Source: Shewanella sp. KT0246 (GTDB lineage Bacteria > Pseudomonadota > Gammaproteobacteria > Enterobacterales > Shewanellaceae). Taken from it: a stretch of 64,000 nucleotides of DNA. The stretch lies in the NCBI RefSeq assembly GCF_019654955.1, contig NZ_BPEV01000020.1:44661-108660 (forward strand), in the 5' to 3' direction. Every line of letters begins with the position of its first letter. Position 1 is the stretch's first letter. The notes beneath the pieces are model-generated. The model saw only the letters and a program-made list of their open reading frames with translations, made no database searches and was not told the origin of the DNA. This document shows positions 55,464 through 64,000 of this stretch, piece after piece. The position numbers were made by a program, and so were the translations under genes.

Positions 55464-55555
55464 AATGCCTTAATTCTAATTGTTGAAAACAGGTTGTAGG
55501 TAAGTAGATTGTATAAGAAATAAATTAACTTGATATTAAAAAGTCATTATAAAAT

Positions 55556-55593
55556 AAAAAAAAGACCAATTAAAAATTTAATTGGTCTTTTTT
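55556..55593 (-). terminator. Terminator of cutA-dsbD
   Basis: GACCAATTAAA / TTTAATTGGTC stem with flanking A/T runs extends to about 17 bp, 24 bp after the dsbD stop on the minus strand. Confidence 0.9.
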
Positions 55594-55616
55594 CAGTGTG
55601 TTATGCTTTTGCGATT

Positions 55617-57491
55617 TTACTTTTCGAGTAATAAATCCAAGTGCTCAGCAAAAGGTTTAGGCTTCATAAAGCCCGTTACTCGCATATCTTCACGTTGAAC
55701 ACCGTTTTTATCGAACATGATAAGTGCAGGCAAGCCTAAAACACTGAAATGTTCCATCAACTCAATATCAATTGCGTCGGTTTTAGTTAAGTCAGCTTTG
55801 AGTAAAATCATTTGATCTAAACGTTCAACCACCGCAGGGTCTTTAAAGGTGATGTGCTCAAACTCTTTACAAGCTACGCACCAGTCTGCGTATAAATCTA
55901 GCATGACATTTTTACCGCTTACGCTGGCTTTGTCTAACTCAAGCTCTAAATCTTCCACTGACTTAATTAGTTTAAATTCTACCTTTTTTACTTGGGCTGT
56001 TTGTGCGATTTCGTTGCTCATTGATGGTGCTTGTAATCCCATTGCCGACATTACAGCTTGAAAACCATAAGAGAAGCTAGCCAGCAAGGTTAGCATCAGC
56101 AACACGCCGCGAGTGGTTTGCTTCCAGTTAAATTCAGACAGTTTATTCTGATGCATTAAGTAACCGGTCAAGCTAATTCCCCAAATTGACCATAATACGT
56201 CAGAGACAACCCCAGGCCAGATCCGATCGATCATCACGATAGACACTGAAATCAGTAAGAAGCCGAAAATGGTCTTAATGATATCCATCCAAGCCCCTGC
56301 ACGTGGTAATAACTTACCGCCTGATGTACCTATAATGAGTAGCGGTACGCCCATGCCCATGCTTAATACGTAAAGTGCTAAGAAGCCTTGCAGTAAGTCA
56401 CCGCTTTGCGCCACGTAAATCAATGCACCAGACAAAGGAGCGGTAGTACACGGTGAAGCAACTAAGCCTGAAATCACTCCCATGAAGAATACACCAATCA
56501 GGTTGCCACCTTTTTGGTTATTCGACAGATTATTCATCTTATCTTGCCATTTACCCGGCAGACGTAACTCGTAAAGACCGAACATCGATAAGCTTAATAG
56601 GACAAACATCACTGCTAAGAAAATCAAAATTGCAGGGTGTTGTAGTGCAGCTTGGAACTTAAGTCCTGCCGATGCGACCACTAAGCCTAATAGCGAATAG
56701 GTAATAGCCATACCTTGTACATAAGCCATCGACAAAGTGAATGCTTTGGCTGTCGATAGCTGCTTGCCTTGGCCCACAATTATGCCTGACAAGATTGGAT
56801 ACATTGGGAATACACAAGGGGTTAGTGCTAAACCAATACCTAAACCAAAGAAGATGATTAAGGTCCACATTAGACTATCGTTAGCCAGCATTTGGCTTAA
56901 GCTGTCTTGTTGGGTAATAGGAGCTTGTGCATCAGCTTGATTACTGGCCGCTGAATAGTCCTGTGAGCTGGTGTCAGCTTTTTTAGGTGCATCGCCAATA
57001 ATGGCTTTCTTTTTAGCCAGTTTGCCATCATTGGCAGCAACCGCTTCAAGGTCTACGTCACGCTTGGTTGGCGGATAACACAGTTTACCTTCAGCACAGC
57101 CCATAAAAGTAACTTGCACTTTTGAGCCCGTAGCGGCCTCTTTTAGCGCTAATGGCAGTTCAACAAACGAGTAATAAACTTCTTGTTCGCCAAAGTACTC
57201 ATCGTCGTGCATCTTACCTTTGGGCAGCGCGATATCACCAATAACGGCACCATCAGCACTAAAGGTGAGTTTGTCACGGTACAGGTAATAGCCTTCAGCG
57301 ATAACAAAGTTAATTGCCACTCGATTACCGTCTTGCTTGTAATCAAAAACAAACGCTTGCTCAACAGGCATTAATTCAGGTTCATCCTGAAGGAAGCTGA
57401 ACTTATTGTTGTTGCTAAAAATGTCTTCACTGTGTGCTAACGGGGATAGCAGAAGTAAACTGGTCAATAAAAACGTAAATATTTTTTTCAT
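55617..57491 (-). CDS. dsbD: Thiol:disulfide interchange protein DsbD
   Basis: A 624-residue protein in three parts. A signal peptide precedes the N-terminal periplasmic alpha domain with CAEGKLCYPP. The eight-helix membrane beta domain has the paired cysteines in LTPCVFPMYPIL and ASPCTTAPLSG. The C-terminal thioredoxin-like gamma domain has DWCVACKEFE. It carries electrons from cytoplasmic thioredoxin to periplasmic DsbC, DsbG and the c-type cytochrome maturation proteins, which matters in a cytochrome-rich genus. ATG 57491 overlaps the cutA stop (ATGA) and gives a clean signal peptide; the longer frame starts only with TTG. Confidence 0.95.
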   Translation of the reverse strand: MKKIFTFLLTSLLLLSPLAHSEDIFSNNNKFSFLQDEPELMPVEQAFVFDYKQDGNRVAINFVIAEGYYLYRDKLTFSADGAVIGDIALPKGKMHDDEYFGEQEVYYSFVELPLALKEAATGSKVQVTFMGCAEGKLCYPPTKRDVDLEAVAANDGKLAKKKAIIGDAPKKADTSSQDYSAASNQADAQAPITQQDSLSQMLANDSLMWTLIIFFGLGIGLALTPCVFPMYPILSGIIVGQGKQLSTAKAFTLSMAYVQGMAITYSLLGLVVASAGLKFQAALQHPAILIFLAVMFVLLSLSMFGLYELRLPGKWQDKMNNLSNNQKGGNLIGVFFMGVISGLVASPCTTAPLSGALIYVAQSGDLLQGFLALYVLSMGMGVPLLIIGTSGGKLLPRAGAWMDIIKTIFGFLLISVSIVMIDRIWPGVVSDVLWSIWGISLTGYLMHQNKLSEFNWKQTTRGVLLMLTLLASFSYGFQAVMSAMGLQAPSMSNEIAQTAQVKKVEFKLIKSVEDLELELDKASVSGKNVMLDLYADWCVACKEFEHITFKDPAVVERLDQMILLKADLTKTDAIDIELMEHFSVLGLPALIMFDKNGVQREDMRVTGFMKPKPFAEHLDLLLEK

Positions 57492-57811
57492 GATTGAGAG
57501 GTTTCTTTTATCCAATGTAAATAATTTGGCAAGCCTTGAGTAATAGGCGTAGCGATTAATTCTGGTACTTCATAGGGATGCAAATCGATCACTATTTTTT
57601 CTATTACATCATAATTATCTGCCATGCATTTTATGTGCATCGCGACTTCACTACTATGACAAACTTCACCTTCCCAAATATAAACTGACTCAATTTGCGG
57701 ATACAGTTGTACACAAGCGGCAACTTTCGCAGTGACTAATGCCGTGGCGAGCTTTTTAGCACTGGCGATATCTGGACAAGTTGTTATAACTAATAAATAG
57801 CTTGCTGACAT
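57488..57811 (-). CDS. cutA: Divalent-cation tolerance protein CutA
   Basis: A 107-residue PII-fold trimeric protein. It has LLVITTCPDIASAKKLATALV, the conserved AACVQLYPQIESVYIWEGEV, and LHPYEVPELIATPITQG with the C-terminal Tyr-Trp pattern (YLHWI). CutA has been linked to copper and other divalent cations, but its molecular role is unsettled. It is coupled to dsbD by an ATGA overlap, the same order as in E. coli. Confidence 0.95.
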   Translation of the reverse strand: MSASYLLVITTCPDIASAKKLATALVTAKVAACVQLYPQIESVYIWEGEVCHSSEVAMHIKCMADNYDVIEKIVIDLHPYEVPELIATPITQGLPNYLHWIKETSQS

Positions 57812-58065
57812 AGGGAGTCTATCATCCTTGGTTTATCTTAAAGTTAGCTTAAGCTTAATCACCTAAAATGGATTAATGCCAATGCTTTTTGAATTTAATC
57901 ATAATTCGCTAATGTATCTCACTTTTGTTCAGTACAATAGCAAATTACATTAGCGTTGTGAGTCGCGTAATCCAGTTGTGATTAACGATAATTTTGATGC
58001 GTCTTGAATTAAGACCCGATTACCCCCATATATTGTTCATACCCAATGAAATAATTGAGGCCAAC

Positions 58066-58731
58066 ATGCTGTTAGTTTTATTTTTAGTTTTTATTCTTGT
58101 TCCTGCTATTGAGTTATCAGTGTTGATTTCAGTAGGGGATGTGTTTGGCCCATTGAATACTGTTGCGCTAGTTTTTCTTACCGCTATTGTCGGTGTATCG
58201 CTGGTTCGCAGCCAAGGGTTAAGCACCTTAATGTCGGTGCAATCTAAGCTTGAACGTGGTGAAGCACCGGGTAAAGAAATTGTCGAAGGCATGATGTTAG
58301 CGGCAGCGGGTTTATTATTATTATTCCCAGGTTTTGTGACTGATTTTATTGGTTTGTTGTTATTAACTCCATTCACCCGCTCACCTATCGCCAGCTATAT
58401 ATTTAAACGTATGCAAATGCGAGTGGTTGCTGGTGGCGGATTTAAAGGTGGTTTCCAAGGTCAAGCAGGCCAAAGCCCTTTTGGTAATCAAGGCCCATTT
58501 GGTGGGCAAGACGGTAATACCTTTGATGGTGATTTTGAGCGTAAGTTTGATCCTAATGACCTAACGCCTGAAACTCATCAAGTGGAAGTAAAAGACATTA
58601 CGCCAGCGAAAGAGTCTGATACAGATAAAGGTGCAGAATCTTCAAGTAAAGCTGCGAGCGAGACTGCTAGTAATAAAGAGCCTGCTAGTTCAGATAACAG
58701 TAATGATACGGATAAAACCCGCACACGTTAA
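58066..58731 (+). CDS. fxsA: FxsA membrane protein
   Basis: A 221-residue inner-membrane protein. The core (~1-125) has three or four helices with the family pattern VPAIELSVLISVGDVFG, VGVSLVRSQGL and GFVTDFIGLLLLTPF. The tail is a long soluble Gly/Gln- then Ser/Glu/Lys-rich extension. E. coli FxsA was found because overexpression relieves phage T7 exclusion by the F plasmid; its normal role is unknown. ATG 58066, with TGAGG 5 nt upstream, is preferred to an upstream in-frame start at 57994, which would add 24 hydrophilic residues. Proximity to groES is conserved. Confidence 0.9.
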   Translation: MLLVLFLVFILVPAIELSVLISVGDVFGPLNTVALVFLTAIVGVSLVRSQGLSTLMSVQSKLERGEAPGKEIVEGMMLAAAGLLLLFPGFVTDFIGLLLLTPFTRSPIASYIFKRMQMRVVAGGGFKGGFQGQAGQSPFGNQGPFGGQDGNTFDGDFERKFDPNDLTPETHQVEVKDITPAKESDTDKGAESSSKAASETASNKEPASSDNSNDTDKTRTR

Positions 58732-58748
58732 GATGTAAATTGAATACA

Positions 58749-58785
58749 AAAAAGCCGCTTGAGCATATAACTCAAGCGGCTTTTT
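58749..58785. terminator. Bidirectional terminator
   Basis: AAAAAGCCGCTTGAG / CTCAAGCGGCTTTTT, a 15-bp perfect stem with a 7-nt loop, between fxsA and the convergent small membrane protein gene. Confidence 0.92.
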
Positions 58786-58849
58786 ATTGAGCGTTTTTGG
58801 TAAGCTATGGTTTTAAAAAATGATTAAACGATTCTTTACTATTAACAAA

Positions 58850-59203
58850 CTACTGCTTAGCAGCGTCATCCATTTTTTTACCCATCCAGAATGCGCTAAT
58901 CGTGCCGCCAATCCAGCAAGCTAATAAAACCCACAGGGCTAAGTTTAACGATTGGGGTAAGTTGTTGGTGACACTGTCGTGCACGGCAGCGTAAATACTA
59001 TAAAAATCCAGCGGAATGTTACCAGCAACGATCTCATCAGCAATGGCTTGAGCACGTTTTATTATTACTGTCATCATTACACATAGGCTCACAAAACTGG
59101 CCGCGATAATGCCCCAACCAATGGCTTTTTTACCTAAATATAAATGGCCCGTTCCTGGGCATACAAAAGCGTTTAACAGCGCAGCATTAACCGATTTACT
59201 CAT
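58850..59203 (-). CDS. Small membrane protein of unknown function
   Basis: A 117-residue protein with two hydrophobic helices (~28-50 and ~85-107). The N-terminal FVCPGTGHLYLGKKAIG resembles the PGxGxxYLGK turn of TM2-type proteins. The loop between the helices (about 35 residues) is mildly acidic. It is monocistronic. I cannot assign a function. Confidence 0.7.
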   Translation of the reverse strand: MSKSVNAALLNAFVCPGTGHLYLGKKAIGWGIIAASFVSLCVMMTVIIKRAQAIADEIVAGNIPLDFYSIYAAVHDSVTNNLPQSLNLALWVLLACWIGGTISAFWMGKKMDDAAKQ

Positions 59204-59426
59204 GAACTTTCCTTGGCGATATTAGGGCCTACTTGTTTGCCGAATTAGCTTACTCTTCAATAGAGCCGTTAAATCAATACACCACTAATTGCCCAATGCT
59301 GCAATAGCTGATGAATTAAGCTTAATCATGATCTCGACGAAAGGTTCTTTGCAAAGCTATTTCTTGAAGCTAACTTCATAAAAGCAATCTTCACAAAGTA
59401 ATCTTGATCAAATTATTTTGATAACA

Positions 59427-60821
59427 CTATAGCGTAGAGTCGGGAGAACTATTGATTTCGTCATTGTTGTAATGCAAATGGGCTGAGTCGGGTTCAGTGA
59501 TTTTACTGGCCATAACATAACAAGCTATACCCATAATGGTATTAGTCACAGGCAGTGCAATCAGTAAGCCCTTAACGCCACCTAAATATAAGCCAATAGC
59601 CGCTAAAGGCAGCATTAAAGCAAATAAGCGCACTAGGTTAATTACTAATGATTTCATTGGGCGGTGGTAAGCATTTAGGCAAGTCGCAAACATAATCACG
59701 ATGGCTAAAGGGCCGTATGCAGCAGGTAAAACTTGAATATAAAAGCTGAGGTAATCAATGACCGCAGGATCTTGGCTGAACAACTCTGCAATAGCATGAC
59801 CGCTGAAGAAAATTGGGATATACAGCAAGGTTTGAAACACTAACGCAAAGCGAAAAGCCAGCATCATGCCATCTTTAGCGCGTTGAGGTTGGCCAGCTCC
59901 AAGATTTTGACCAACAAAGGGCATTAAACTTGAAGTTAGCGCCATAATCACCACCAGAAATAATGTTTCAAGGCGAATACCGGCGCCAAAAGCGGCGACA
60001 GCTGCTTGGTCTGCACGGGCGAGCATCGCTAAAATAACGCCATTGGCGATAGGGTTTAGCATATTCATTAACGCGGCAGGGCGAGCAATATGACCAAGCT
60101 TTTTCCAATTTGCAGTAATACGAACTCGGCAAAGGGTCATTAACTCCAAGATGCGCTTTTTATAAATGAGGATGTAGCCCGAAACGGTAAAAGCCACCAC
60201 CCACGAAACTAAAGTCGCAATTGCAGCCCCTTGAATCTCAAGTCGGGGAAAAGGCCCTAAACCAAAAATTAATAACGGATCGAGAATTAAGTTAATTATT
60301 GCTGCTACCGCCATAATAATTGCCGGTGAGCGAGTGTCGCCTGTTGCACGAATGCCTTGGTTGCCTACCATCAGCAGGACTAATAATGGCGCACTGCAAA
60401 ACCATATCAACATATAGTCGTGGATCAGCGGTAAGCTCTTCTCGTTTGCACCCATCAAATTAAACAGTGGGTCAATTGCCATAATGCCAATCGAGACCAA
60501 TATACTGATTAAGATAAATGTCAGCAGCATGGCATCAAATAAGAAACTTTTGGCTTTGGAGGTGTTGCCTGCACCGATAAGTCGAGAAAGGTTTGTCGAC
60601 GTGGCCGCGCCAATACCAATGGCAATGCTGGCAAACACAATGGCGACAGGGAAAGTAAAACTGACAGCAGCAAGCGCATCAGTACCTAACTGACTGATGA
60701 AAAATGTATCTATGAGGCTGCCACCATAAATGGTGAGGATACCGATAAGGTTTGGGAGGCTCATATTTAATAGCACGCGGCCAATCGGCGCACTTAGCAA
60801 CCCATGTTTATCATTCATCAA
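59427..60821 (-). CDS. MATE-family efflux transporter
   Basis: A 464-residue, 12-TM multidrug and toxic compound extrusion protein. The two halves have matching signatures: LPNLIGILTIYGGSLIDTFFISQLG with AAVSFTFPVAI in the first, and RPAALMNMLNPIANGVILAM with VAAFGAGIRLETLF in the second. GNQGIRATGDTRSPAI is also typical. It should export cationic compounds by Na+ or H+ antiport; the substrates are unknown. It is monocistronic and divergent from groES. Confidence 0.93.
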   Translation of the reverse strand: MMNDKHGLLSAPIGRVLLNMSLPNLIGILTIYGGSLIDTFFISQLGTDALAAVSFTFPVAIVFASIAIGIGAATSTNLSRLIGAGNTSKAKSFLFDAMLLTFILISILVSIGIMAIDPLFNLMGANEKSLPLIHDYMLIWFCSAPLLVLLMVGNQGIRATGDTRSPAIIMAVAAIINLILDPLLIFGLGPFPRLEIQGAAIATLVSWVVAFTVSGYILIYKKRILELMTLCRVRITANWKKLGHIARPAALMNMLNPIANGVILAMLARADQAAVAAFGAGIRLETLFLVVIMALTSSLMPFVGQNLGAGQPQRAKDGMMLAFRFALVFQTLLYIPIFFSGHAIAELFSQDPAVIDYLSFYIQVLPAAYGPLAIVIMFATCLNAYHRPMKSLVINLVRLFALMLPLAAIGLYLGGVKGLLIALPVTNTIMGIACYVMASKITEPDSAHLHYNNDEINSSPDSTL

Positions 60822-60929
60822 TTTGGACTTAACACGACAACGGGAGACAAATTCTATCAGTATTTATTATGGTTTAATAAATACTAGCTACAATTTTTAC
60901 AAAAAAATCGCAGTTTTTTTATTAAACCC

Positions 60930-60959
60930 CTTGGAACTGTGAGCATCGACCCCCATATA
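60930..60959 (+). promoter_or_regulatory. Sigma-32 (heat shock) promoter of groES-groEL
   Basis: CTTGGAA (60930-60936) and CCCCATATA (60951-60959), separated by 14 bp, match the sigma-32 consensus (CTTGAAA and CCCCATNT). They lie 82 bp upstream of the groES ATG. Confidence 0.87.
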
Positions 60960-61041
60960 TCAAACATCAAAGGGAGTATTGCCCTTATCATTTGTTTTAA
61001 TCGCCTCGTTTGTGGGCAGCAATCATTAGGAGAGTCCGTAG

Positions 61042-61332
61042 ATGAATATTCGTCCATTACATGACCGCGTAATCGTTAAGCGTTTAGAAGTAGAATCAAC
61101 TTCAGCTGGTGGCATCGTATTAACAGGTAGCGCTGCAGAAGTTTCTACACGTGGTGAAATCCTTGCTGTGGGCAATGGTCGTATTTTAGAGAACGGTACT
61201 GTTAAAGCACTTGACGTACAAGTTGGCGACGTAGTGATTTTCAATGAAGGTTACGGCGTGAAGAAAGAAAAGATTGATGGTGAAGAAGTACTTATCCTAT
61301 CAGAATCAGACTTAATGGCAGTTGTAGGTTAA
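61042..61332 (+). CDS. groES: Co-chaperonin GroES
   Basis: A 96-residue GroES. It has [20 protein letters not shown], the mobile loop with [11 protein letters not shown] that docks on GroEL, and [11 protein letters not shown]. It caps the GroEL folding chamber. TAGGAGAG precedes the ATG. It is 51 bp upstream of groEL in one heat-shock operon. Confidence 0.98.
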   Translation: MNIRPLHDRVIVKRLEVESTSAGGIVLTGSAAEVSTRGEILAVGNGRILENGTVKALDVQVGDVVIFNEGYGVKKEKIDGEEVLILSESDLMAVVG

Positions 61333-63027
<1,695 letters not shown>

Positions 63028-63179
63028 TCTAGCTTGTCTAAATTGGTGATAACTGCGTTGCTTCACCACTCGTTTATGAAAAACTAAACGTCGTGGTAAA
63101 GCGCCTTGTTCTAACCGATTTATACAGCGCTATATGCACTGCTGGTCTCTAGCCTAAAAGCTTAGAAACTAAAAAGTTG

Positions 63180-63212
63180 AAAGCCCCGATACCTAACGGT
63201 ATCGGGGCTTTT
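63180..63212 (+). terminator. Terminator of groES-groEL
   Basis: AAAGCCCCGATACC / GGTATCGGGGCTTT, a 14-bp perfect stem with a TAAC loop and a T tail. It lies about 150 bp after groEL; nothing else was recognised in that stretch. Confidence 0.93.
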
Positions 63213-63326
63213 GTTTATGTTATGACATATAAACATTACTTAGGGTAATTTTGTTTTAATTTAAGTTAGTTTATTCTGACTTCACTAATTTCTTACTCAA
63301 GTTTGTCATAATCAAGGTCTTCAGAT

Positions 63327-63725
63327 ATGAAACGTTATTTTCTTATGTTTTTATTATGTATAAATTGGAGTTTAATTGCTGAAGAGAAGAACCAACTTAG
63401 TTTTGACGAATTGATGAGTGAAGGTTTTAATAATCTTTTAGTGAAAGACTTTAAACAGGCTGAAACTGATTATTTAGAAGCCATTAATCGATACTGCCCT
63501 AATCTTGATAAGAAATGTTCAATGGCCTATTCAATGCTGAGAGATATAAAGCTTTATCAAGGTTATGCGCAAGAAGCATTAAAGTATGCTGTAATTGTTG
63601 AGTCACTTTATGATGCAGAGGAAGTCGCAGCCAAAACTAATATACATCAAATATGTGAAAGTGATTATTTCGAAAAATACAAGAATGATTTTATATCATT
63701 CTGTAAGGTCGATGATAAAAAGTAA
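63327..63725 (+). CDS. Small exported TPR-like protein
   Basis: A 132-residue protein with an N-terminal signal peptide (MKRYFLMFLLCINWSLIAEE). A helical body follows, whose pattern FNNLLVKDFKQAETDYLEAINRYCP and LRDIKLYQGYAQEALKYAVIVESLY resembles two TPR units. Four cysteines in the mature part (CPNLDKKC and two near the C-terminus) could form disulfides in the periplasm. No family is recognised. Confidence 0.7.
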   Translation: MKRYFLMFLLCINWSLIAEEKNQLSFDELMSEGFNNLLVKDFKQAETDYLEAINRYCPNLDKKCSMAYSMLRDIKLYQGYAQEALKYAVIVESLYDAEEVAAKTNIHQICESDYFEKYKNDFISFCKVDDKK

Positions 63726-63750
63726 GATTATAATTTGATGGATTAAGTGG

Positions 63751-63790
63751 GGTCAGAGAGTGGGGGATTCGTCAGGGGCAGAGTAAACTT
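63751..63790. repeat. Paired GGGGTCAGAG-like elements
   Basis: GGGGTCAGAG (63749-63758) is followed about 25 bp later by AGGGGCAGAGTAAAC. Short elements of this wording recur near REP-associated (IS200-like) transposases in marine gammaproteobacteria, to my recollection. With no transposase in view this is only suggestive. Confidence 0.3.
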
Positions 63791-63806
63791 TAACCACTTG
63801 CTCTTA

Positions 63807-64000
63807 TCACTTTTGATGTTTTTTTATATAAAAATCAAATAAAGCCAATAAAACTAGATAAAATACAATGTATATAAAAATAGTAACTTTCTTTTCTGGA
63901 ACAAACTGTAGTTTATAAATCAAGTCGTTAAAAACCACAAAAGCGCCATAGCCCATACAACCAGTAAGCAACTTTGTTTTCTTTCGTTTATATATAGAGC
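63807..64000 (-). CDS. Membrane protein fragment, cut by the window edge
   Basis: An open frame enters from the right edge and ends at a TGA at 63809-63807, giving the last 63 residues of a protein. They contain two hydrophobic stretches (LLTGCMGYGAFVVFNDLIY and IFIYIVFYLVLLALFDFYI) separated by a short KLQFVPEKK loop, and a basic end. It looks like the C-terminus of a small membrane protein. No family can be named. Confidence 0.5.
   Translation of the reverse strand, partial: SIYKRKKTKLLTGCMGYGAFVVFNDLIYKLQFVPEKKVTIFIYIVFYLVLLALFDFYIKKHQK

Noticed and set aside
55849..57374. Small open frames inside dsbD
   Set aside because: They lie entirely within a well-supported gene, have no ribosome binding sites and show no recognisable protein.

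Overview
The window looks like chromosomal DNA of a Shewanella species. It is AT-leaning gammaproteobacterial sequence with densely packed genes. The strongest marker is a 595-residue tetraheme flavocytochrome c fumarate reductase (fccA): its active-site residues fall exactly 25 positions (one signal peptide) after those published for the Shewanella frigidimarina enzyme. The darP/pmbA, cutA-dsbD, fxsA and groES-groEL arrangements also fit this genus. A cold-water, frigidimarina-like species is an inference. I see no rRNA, tRNA, CRISPR array, prophage or intact insertion sequence.

Layout. 1-6.0 kb: an Ig-like lipoprotein cut by the window edge, darP, pmbA, an acidic lipoprotein and a chemotaxis receptor. 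6.2-11.4 kb: an APH-fold kinase, an exported S10 carboxypeptidase and a GlyGly-CTERM extracellular nuclease. 11.4-15 kb: a siderophore receptor plus PepSY membrane protein behind a perfect Fur box. 15-28.5 kb: housekeeping and envelope genes (DUF1624 protein, purC, EamA transporter, LpxR-type deacylase, deaD, M28 peptidase, uvrA, yajR-like MFS, ssb). 28.8-32.7 kb: a second iron locus (LysR regulator, TonB-dependent receptor, DUF4405 protein, small membrane protein). 32.9-35 kb: heptose/LPS genes. 35.1-37.5 kb: an operon of two DUF1538 membrane proteins, a PII-like protein and a CBS protein. 37.8-44.4 kb: an M1 peptidase/DUF6702 pair, a periplasmic binding protein, a quinone oxidoreductase and an unknown acidic protein with an unusual leader. 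44.5-46.7 kb: galK-galM, with a GalK that lacks GHMP motif 3. 47.1-52.7 kb: a two-component system divergent from fccA. 52.9-60.8 kb: transport and redox genes (fetB, a CPA2 antiporter, cutA-dsbD, fxsA, MATE). 61-63 kb: groESL behind a sigma-32-type promoter. The window ends with a small TPR-like protein and a truncated membrane protein.

The most interesting locus is 47.1-52.7 kb. A histidine kinase whose periplasmic sensor is a solute-binding domain, and an NtrC-family regulator that has lost GAFTGA and the Walker B aspartate, are transcribed divergently from fccA. Almost exactly midway between them lie two CTATGC-N6-GCATAG palindromes with centres 30 bp apart. I infer a dedicated ligand-sensing switch for a periplasmic respiratory reductase. 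Second is the DUF1538 pair with its PII-like and CBS partners, which looks like a ligand-gated cation transport system. Third are the motif-3 deletion in GalK and the mutually exclusive hairpins in front of the unknown gene at 43850.
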